Positions 41,594 to 45,321 of a stretch of 45,321 bases of DNA are shown here, in pieces (position 1 is the stretch's first letter; each line of letters starts with the position of its first letter). The position numbers and the translations under genes are program-made. The stretch comes from a virus, in IMG/VR virus record IMGVR_UViG_3300009499_000297, positions 1-45,321 of that record. One strand, given 5' to 3'. A model generated the notes under the pieces. It did no database searches, was not told where the DNA came from, and saw only the letters and a program-made list of their open reading frames with translations.

Positions 41594-42733
41594 CTAGAAC
41601 AACGCCTTCTGTCCCGCCTGCCGGCTCGCCGGGGTCGGGACGGGAGCGGCGGGCTGGCTCGTGGGAGCCTGGGCCGGCGCGGTCGCCTTCGGGTCTGCAC
41701 GAGTCCCGCTGCCAGCCCCGCCGCCTTGCTGTGCGATGATCCCGAGGAACTGCTCGGTTGACCATTTGCCCTCGATGGCGCTGGCGACTAACGCTTCCCG
41801 CTTGGCGGGCGGGAAGGCGGCCGCATCCAAGGCCGCAATGACTTCCGGAGTAGGATGCACCGTAGATGGCGGCACATCAGGAGCGCGCGGAGCCTCGGCT
41901 CCCCGGTCCTCCAGGACCTCGCCCGTGTCGGCGTCGACTGTCACGCCCTCGACCTCCGTCGTGGCCGGCGCCGGCAGGCCACGCACTTGGCTGCGGGCAT
42001 ACAGGTCGTCCGGCAACGCCTGAGAGGGTGCCAGGCCAGCCATCCCATCGTAGGCGAGCAACGGACGAAGGGACTCTTGGACCTGCCGGAGTCCGACCGG
42101 AATGACCAAGTGCATCACGTAGATATTTACCGCTTTCTGGTTCTCCGGGTTGGTCGCTTGCTGGCCACGCAGTACCAGATCCACCGGTATCAACGAGATC
42201 CGCCCGGCGATGTTCCGCAAGAGATCGAGGCCGCTGTTCAGATTGACGATGCTGTTGTAGCTCGTGGTCGCAACCTCGATGGTGCCCATCACGGGAAGGT
42301 CCGGAATGAAGAATTGCAGCCGGGCGAGCCGCTTGCAGCCCGGCCTGCCGCCGACGCCGTGGGTTCCGGCGAAGTCGCAACTATCCGGCCCCGGACAGTC
42401 GTCGATGTCTGCGAGGGCACCGTCCTCCGTGCGCCGGACCGCTGTCTCACCGTCGCCTTTGCAGAGCAAGCCGCTGGCGGCGTAGAGGCAGTAGTACTGT
42501 GGGAACACGACCTCGGGGTCTTCGCAGGGGAACGCCACGGTGATCCGCGTGGGCTTGTCGCCGTACAGGGCGACGAAGGGTTCCATCAGCGCCGGGTCGT
42601 CTGGGTCGAAGATGAAGTGGTCCGACTTGGCCGGATACTCCTTGCCGCTTTTCGGCGACACCTTCTTTTCGCCCAGCCGAATCTTGCCAACGCGCAACCA
42701 CCGCCGTTTCTGAGAGAGTCCCTTGATAGGCAT
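41594..42733 (-). CDS. phiC31-gp3-type recombination-directionality-factor-like protein
   Basis: A 379-residue protein of the family named for phiC31 gp3, the factor that makes a serine integrase run in reverse. Shared features: the opening MPIKGLSQKRRWLRVGKIRLGEKK, the YGDKPTRITVAFPCEDPEVVFPQYY block, a four-Cys region (CKGDGETA, CPGPDSC, C in GRPGCKRLARLQF) and TTSYNSIVNLNSGLDLLRN. The C-terminal 130 residues are Pro/Ala-rich and disordered. Here the phage has a tyrosine integrase and no serine integrase is seen, so a replication or recombination role beside the nuclease is more likely. AAAGGAGG precedes ATG 42733. Confidence 0.78.
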   Translation of the reverse strand: MPIKGLSQKRRWLRVGKIRLGEKKVSPKSGKEYPAKSDHFIFDPDDPALMEPFVALYGDKPTRITVAFPCEDPEVVFPQYYCLYAASGLLCKGDGETAVRRTEDGALADIDDCPGPDSCDFAGTHGVGGRPGCKRLARLQFFIPDLPVMGTIEVATTSYNSIVNLNSGLDLLRNIAGRISLIPVDLVLRGQQATNPENQKAVNIYVMHLVIPVGLRQVQESLRPLLAYDGMAGLAPSQALPDDLYARSQVRGLPAPATTEVEGVTVDADTGEVLEDRGAEAPRAPDVPPSTVHPTPEVIAALDAAAFPPAKREALVASAIEGKWSTEQFLGIIAQQGGGAGSGTRADPKATAPAQAPTSQPAAPVPTPASRQAGQKALF

Positions 42734-42831
42734 AGCGCCTCCTTTGTAGGGCGGGCCGGGCCTCCGAGCATCGGGGAAGGAGTGTCCGTGCGGCGGGAGT
42801 GGTCGCGCCGCGCGAGACCCGGCCCGAGAAC

Positions 42832-43035
42832 CTACAGTTTCCCACGGACCAAGATTTCGAGGTCCGCGAGTTCCGACTCGTTGAGTATCTGAAAGCGCGT
42901 ATTGCGCGGGTCCCGGACTTCCTTCAAGAGCGAGGCCAAGGTGCGCTTCGCTCGCATGACGGCTTGCACCGAGTCGATATCCGTGTGCGATGCCACCGCG
43001 CCGCCCCCTCTGATCATCAAGCTCATTCCAGCCAT
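42832..43035 (-). CDS. Small hypothetical protein
   Basis: A 67-residue protein with a helical C-terminal part (MRAKRTLASLLKEVRDPRNTRF, ESELADLEILVRGKL) and a Gly-rich start. AAGGAGG lies 7 nt upstream of ATG 43035. It stands between the DUF1580-like regulator and the RDF-like gene. No family is recognised. Confidence 0.58.
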   Translation of the reverse strand: MAGMSLMIRGGGAVASHTDIDSVQAVMRAKRTLASLLKEVRDPRNTRFQILNESELADLEILVRGKL

Positions 43036-43046
43036 GAGTGCCTCCT

Positions 43047-43364
43047 TCAGAGCCCTTCTGCCGTCAAGTACCGTTCTGCCGCCTGGTCCGCGGCCCGGGC
43101 GTCCGCTCGTGTGCGCGTTCGACCAATCGAGCGAAGCCGTAACGCATCTGACTCCTCAGTCGCGCGCCGTTCCTCGAATCGCAGAACGGCCTCTTTGCTC
43201 GTCATAAGCTGATTGCCGGTGACCCGGATATGCTCGAGCCGGGTCCGGCTCCGGCCTACGCCCTTCACGCACCAGCGCCACATGGTCGCTATGCTGGGCC
43301 GGCCACCCCGGCAAAACCGCGCGGCCTGTGCCAATGGCACAACCTGTTCATCCTTCAATGCCAT
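43047..43364 (-). CDS. DUF1580-like helix-turn-helix protein, excisionase-like
   Basis: A 105-residue protein. VVPLAQAARFCRGGRPSIATMWRWCVKGVG followed by RLEHIRVTGNQLMTSKEAVLRFEERRA is the pattern of DUF1580 proteins: a MerR/Xis-type winged helix with a conserved TxWRW helix and an SxEAxxRF helix. Such proteins act as DNA-bending excisionases or regulators. The start at 43364 has GGAGG 7 nt upstream and lies inside the XRE gene end. With integrase present, an excision role is plausible. Confidence 0.7.
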   Translation of the reverse strand: MALKDEQVVPLAQAARFCRGGRPSIATMWRWCVKGVGRSRTRLEHIRVTGNQLMTSKEAVLRFEERRATEESDALRLRSIGRTRTRADARAADQAAERYLTAEGL

Positions 43365-43584
43365 CGTCCGCCTCCCGTAGCTGCAAATCGAGATCAAGCC
43401 CCAGGGCCGTACACACACTCACGAGAACAGGCACACTGACGGCTCGATCTCCGCTCTCGATGCTCCTGATCGTCCCTGCGCTGTGACCACACATATCGGC
43501 AAGAGCGTCTTGGCTCATTCCGCGACGTATCCGCTCATGGCGGATCGCCTCTCTCACTTCTTCAAGCTGCACGCCTTGCCTCAT
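43348..43584 (-). CDS. XRE-family helix-turn-helix regulator
   Basis: A 78-residue Cro/C1-type protein: VREAIRHERIRRGMSQDALADMCGHSAGTIRSIESGDRAVSVPVLVSVCTALGLDL shows the five-helix XRE domain with the recognition helix near AGTIRSIESG. It has no dimerisation or peptidase domain beyond. The start ATG 43584 has a weak GGGTGCG upstream and overlaps the zinc-ribbon gene. It is a good candidate to bind the dyads at the late promoter. An internal Shine-Dalgarno couples it to the DUF1580-like gene. Confidence 0.85.
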   Translation of the reverse strand: MRQGVQLEEVREAIRHERIRRGMSQDALADMCGHSAGTIRSIESGDRAVSVPVLVSVCTALGLDLDLQLREADDGIEG

Positions 43585-43726
43585 ATCGCACCCGGGCCAG
43601 TCTGAGGGTCGTGGCGTCGAACAAGGACCGCTGACAGTGCCGGCAGATGTAAAGGGGGGGATCGCGGAACTCACCGACTGGCCTGATGTGCCAGCACTGC
43701 AAGCAGATCGCTGTTCTGTATCCCAC
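43562..43726 (-). CDS. 54-residue zinc-ribbon protein with GTG start
   Basis: This small gene starts at GTG 43726, 3 nt after GGAGAGGC, and ends inside the XRE gene start. The protein reads MGYRTAICLQCWHIRPV and PLYICRHCQRSLF; Cys8/Cys11 and Cys29/Cys32 (CxxC pairs) form a zinc ribbon. The two CxxC pairs and protein-like composition in this frame make it convincing despite its size. Role unknown, perhaps regulatory. Confidence 0.62.
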   Translation of the reverse strand: MGYRTAICLQCWHIRPVGEFRDPPLYICRHCQRSLFDATTLRLARVRYEARRAA

Positions 43727-43748
43727 TCGCCTCTCCCGTTTGGGGAGC

Positions 43749-43787
43749 GGCGGCCCTGGGGAAAACGCACAAAAGCCCAGGGCCGCC
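43749..43787 (-). other. Strong 12-bp hairpin upstream of the regulator genes
   Basis: GGCGGCCCTGGG pairs perfectly with CCCAGGGCCGCC around a 15-nt loop. No T-tract follows on either strand, so it is not a classic terminator. It lies 23 nt before the GTG start of the zinc-ribbon gene and may be a leader RNA element. Confidence 0.6.
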
Positions 43788-44257
43788 CGTCAGTGCGGCA
43801 TCGCAGGCCGCAGAGAGTATCTGTGGCGGGCATTCACGCCCCGGCCGGAACACCCGGCCTGCCAGGCACGCGGATAGGTGCAACCAACGGTGCCCGCCAC
43901 ATTTCATATGCCCGCCCATGGACCCTCTGGCCACGCATCGAGGTCGAACTACGGGGCCACCACGGGCGGGTAAAACTGCTGAGCCGTGGCCTGGGCACCC
44001 CACCCAGACTCCTTTCACCACAACGCATCGCAACGCATCGGGGACACTCCGCTGACAGCGTTTCCGCCCGCCTCACCCCTCTAACCGCTAACCATCCCAG
44101 TGCCGAAGCACCGCACGGCTCAGCAATGCCTATTCAACTGTAAGGGGCGCGCGCTAGTCCACGCGCCAGCAGTTCGACGTAAAGCGGTAGCTTTCGCCCT
44201 CACCGGCCCGGGCCGTCGTCAAACGATTTCCCGCGCAACGCGCGCCCTAATGCTGAT
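43788..44257. other. 470-bp stretch without a convincing gene
   Basis: ORFs on both strands here lack a good RBS and protein-like composition. The stretch holds a 10-bp tandem direct repeat (CGATGCGTTG twice on the - strand, 44021-44040) and GC-rich palindromes near 44150 and 44235. It may be the control region for the regulator genes to its left. Confidence 0.5.
44021..44040 (-). repeat. 10-bp tandem repeat upstream of the regulators
   Basis: CGATGCGTTG occurs twice without a gap on the - strand. Short tandem repeats beside small regulator genes can be operator sites, but no promoter boxes are clear nearby. Confidence 0.45.
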
Positions 44258-44515
44258 TCAAATGTCAGGTCCGTCTATCGCTGCGCACAATGCGCGGTGG
44301 ACGAGATGCCATACATGCAGCCGTTGACGGTGCTGCCCGGTTACATGCCCCGAGCGCCATACCTTCTTGATGTTCCGTCCCGACCCCGTCAGGTCCACCT
44401 CGTAGTTTCCGTATTCCTTCGTGCCGGTTCCGTCGTTTGCGATTCGCCCAACGCAAAGCAAACGCTCCTTCTCGGGGTCGCCGTGGGGCCACATGCAGAC
44501 CTTAATAACCAGCAT
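44258..44515 (-). CDS. Small conserved-looking hypothetical protein
   Basis: An 85-residue protein with a compact beta-type start (MLVIKVCMWPHGDPEKERLLCVGRIANDGTGTKEYGNYEV) that resembles hypothetical proteins I recall from other phages and bacteria, then a basic helical end (HVTGQHRQRLHVWHLVHRALCAAI). AAAGGAG lies 8 nt before ATG 44515; GTG 44518 is also possible. It sits between the tRNA and the regulator region. No function is known. Confidence 0.65.
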   Translation of the reverse strand: MLVIKVCMWPHGDPEKERLLCVGRIANDGTGTKEYGNYEVDLTGSGRNIKKVWRSGHVTGQHRQRLHVWHLVHRALCAAIDGPDI

Positions 44516-44529
44516 CACGTGCGCTCCTT

Positions 44530-44606
44530 TGGTAGCAGGGACGGGACTCGAACCCGCGATCTCGGCCTTATGAGGGCCGCGAGATGACCAGCTTCTCTAC
44601 CCTGCG
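44530..44606 (-). tRNA. tRNA with anticodon CAT (tRNA-Met or tRNA-Ile2)
   Basis: A 77-base cloverleaf on the - strand with an encoded CCA end. The D-stem GAGA/TCTC, anticodon stem CGGCC/GGCCG with loop CTCATAA, variable loop AGATC and T-stem with TTCGAGT are all present. The acceptor stem CGCAGGG/CCCTGCT has a C-T mismatch at 1:72, as seen in initiator tRNAs, but the three G:C pairs of initiators are missing from the anticodon stem. It may be elongator Met or, with a modified C34, an Ile tRNA. Its 5' end overlaps the stop codon of the preceding gene by 10 nt. Confidence 0.92.
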
Positions 44607-45025
44607 TCATCGCCCGCCAGCGGCACAGCAGCGACCAACGGCGCGAACGCCACAAGAAGCGCGCGGTCCTTGACCTCGGCGTCCCTCTCCGTTCGGGCCT
44701 GTCGCTGGAGGCGAATTGCGTCGGCGCGGGCCAGCACCATGTCCACCCAGGGACCGTCGTGGAACAGATCGACATGGCGACCATACCCCTGGGCAACATA
44801 GAGAGGATGACCCTCGAGGGTCGCTACGCAGGTCGCCTGCGTGCCCGCCGTCGAACACATAAAGTCAAAGCCCTCAACTACGGCGTGGCCGTTCTGGTGC
44901 GCGTCAACCCAATCGCCTTCTCCATCCACCAAGATGCGGATGTTGCCGTCAAGTTGTACTTCGTTCAGCCGCGCTTCAGCCTGCTCTTTCGCCTTCTCTC
45001 CTGGTCTTGCGTCTGGTCTTGCCAT
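44597..45025 (-). CDS. Hypothetical protein overlapping the tRNA
   Basis: A 142-residue protein. Residues about 10-30 are helical and charged, 30-90 mixed with GHAVVEGFDFMCSTAGTQATCVATLEG, and the C-terminal 50 helical (DMVLARADAIRLQRQARTERDAEVKDRALLVAFAPLVAAVPLAG). GAGGGTG lies just before ATG 45025. Its TAG stop lies inside the tRNA sequence, so tRNA processing cuts the mRNA near the end. No family is recognised. Confidence 0.58.
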   Translation of the reverse strand: MARPDARPGEKAKEQAEARLNEVQLDGNIRILVDGEGDWVDAHQNGHAVVEGFDFMCSTAGTQATCVATLEGHPLYVAQGYGRHVDLFHDGPWVDMVLARADAIRLQRQARTERDAEVKDRALLVAFAPLVAAVPLAGDDAG

Positions 45026-45111
45026 GCCATCACCCTCCCCTGATAAATCGTCGAACGCTACGCCATGTCCGCCAGCGCAGCCAGCAGGCAGAACACCAGC
45101 GCAGGAGTCGG

Positions 45112-45321
45112 TCAGTCATCATCGTCTTCGTCCTCGTCCTCGTCTTCGTCGTCTTCGTCCTCACCGGGCTCGACGTCGTCGTCCTCGGGGCTCTCCTCGG
45201 GGCTCTCGTCGGGCTTCTCCGGCTCCTCGATCAGCGGCATCTGGAGTTCGCTTGCCGTCATCTCGCGTTTCTTGACCACCGCGCCCGTGTCGTTCCGGAA
45301 AGTCTCGACAACCTTGTTCTC
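45112..45321 (-). CDS. Partial acidic protein at the right edge
   Basis: The last 69 residues of a gene that continues beyond the window. They read ENKVVETFRNDTGAVVKKRE and LQMPLIEEPEKPDESPEES, followed by an almost pure Asp/Glu tail to the TGA stop. The acidic tail could be a protein-binding or DNA-mimic end. The beginning of the gene is not visible, so no function can be given. Confidence 0.6.
   Translation of the reverse strand, partial: ENKVVETFRNDTGAVVKKREMTASELQMPLIEEPEKPDESPEESPEDDDVEPGEDEDDEDEDEDEDDDD

Noticed and set aside
43671-44033. - strand ORF of 120 residues starting MRCVVVKGVW
   Set aside because: Part of it overlaps the zinc-ribbon frame; composition is rich in Arg, Gly, Pro and Cys without pattern and it has no coupled start.
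44530-44606. The tRNA as integration site remnant (attL/attR)
   Set aside because: The tRNA is complete, lies far from the integrase, and is embedded in phage-like early genes; no repeated part of it was noticed elsewhere in the window.
1-45321. Window as a complete circular genome joined end to end
   Set aside because: Joining 45321 to 1 gives a stop codon eight codons upstream and no convincing start for the partial acidic gene, so closure is not supported.
1-45321. Diversity-generating retroelement, retron or known anti-phage defence island
   Set aside because: No reverse transcriptase, template/variable repeat, CBASS-, TIR- or restriction-type gene set was found.

Overview
The window is a GC-rich temperate phage or prophage whose virion genes fit a short-tailed (podovirus-like) particle. 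It encodes a tyrosine integrase, both terminase subunits, a portal, a scaffold, an SU10/HK97-like major capsid protein, T7-type tail-tube (gp11-like) and nozzle (gp12-like) proteins, a lysis cassette and a 2339-residue polyvalent protein. I see no DNA or RNA polymerase, primase or DnaB-type helicase, so it must borrow the host replisome and RNA polymerase. The host cannot be named from this sequence. High GC and a DUF1580-like DNA-binding protein, a family I associate with Planctomycetota, are weak hints to that phylum.

Layout: only the integrase (1-1140) lies on the + strand. Nearly everything else is on the - strand and is read from right to left. The right part (about 45.3 to 29.8 kb) is the early, recombination and replication region. 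From the right it holds a partial acidic protein, a tRNA with anticodon CAT, small regulators (zinc ribbon, XRE-type HTH, DUF1580-like HTH) and a protein of the phiC31-gp3 recombination-directionality-factor family. Then come a Cas4/RecB-like nuclease, an SbcC-like SMC ATPase, a DNA methyltransferase, an ASCH protein, an SF2 helicase, a small-molecule-type methyltransferase, a VRR-NUC nuclease, a Gly/Tyr repeat protein, a replication-initiator-like protein and SSB. Many of these genes overlap by ATGA, which indicates one translationally coupled operon. The initiator gene contains eight short repeats in two clusters with a strict 12-bp period, so it probably carries the replication origin, as lambda O does.

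Between the halves lies a gene-free stretch (29199-29771). It contains a strong sigma70-type promoter reading into the late genes, with a GAAC-N4-GTTC dyad (Gram-positive LexA-box shape) at the predicted start and a second dyad over the -35 box.

The late operon runs from 29.2 kb to 1.2 kb: small terminase, secreted protein, L,D-transpeptidase-like (DUF5675-like) lysis enzyme, two small membrane proteins, lipoprotein, modular virion protein, Tat-signal protein, large terminase, portal, scaffold, minor head proteins, capsid protein, tail-tube protein, two paralogous nozzle proteins, GNAT-like protein, putative ejection proteins, the polyvalent protein and two small tail-end genes. Intrinsic terminators sit just before the portal and just before the capsid gene, so they probably act as partial terminators that set gene dosage.

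The most unusual points are the initiator-embedded iterons, the promoter with a LexA-like operator, a beta-sandwich module spread over four virion proteins and inserted at different sites in two paralogs, the split terminase with lysis genes in between, a Tat-exported small protein, a lipoprotein-like leader on the tail-tube protein, and a serine-integrase-type directionality factor in a tyrosine-integrase phage.
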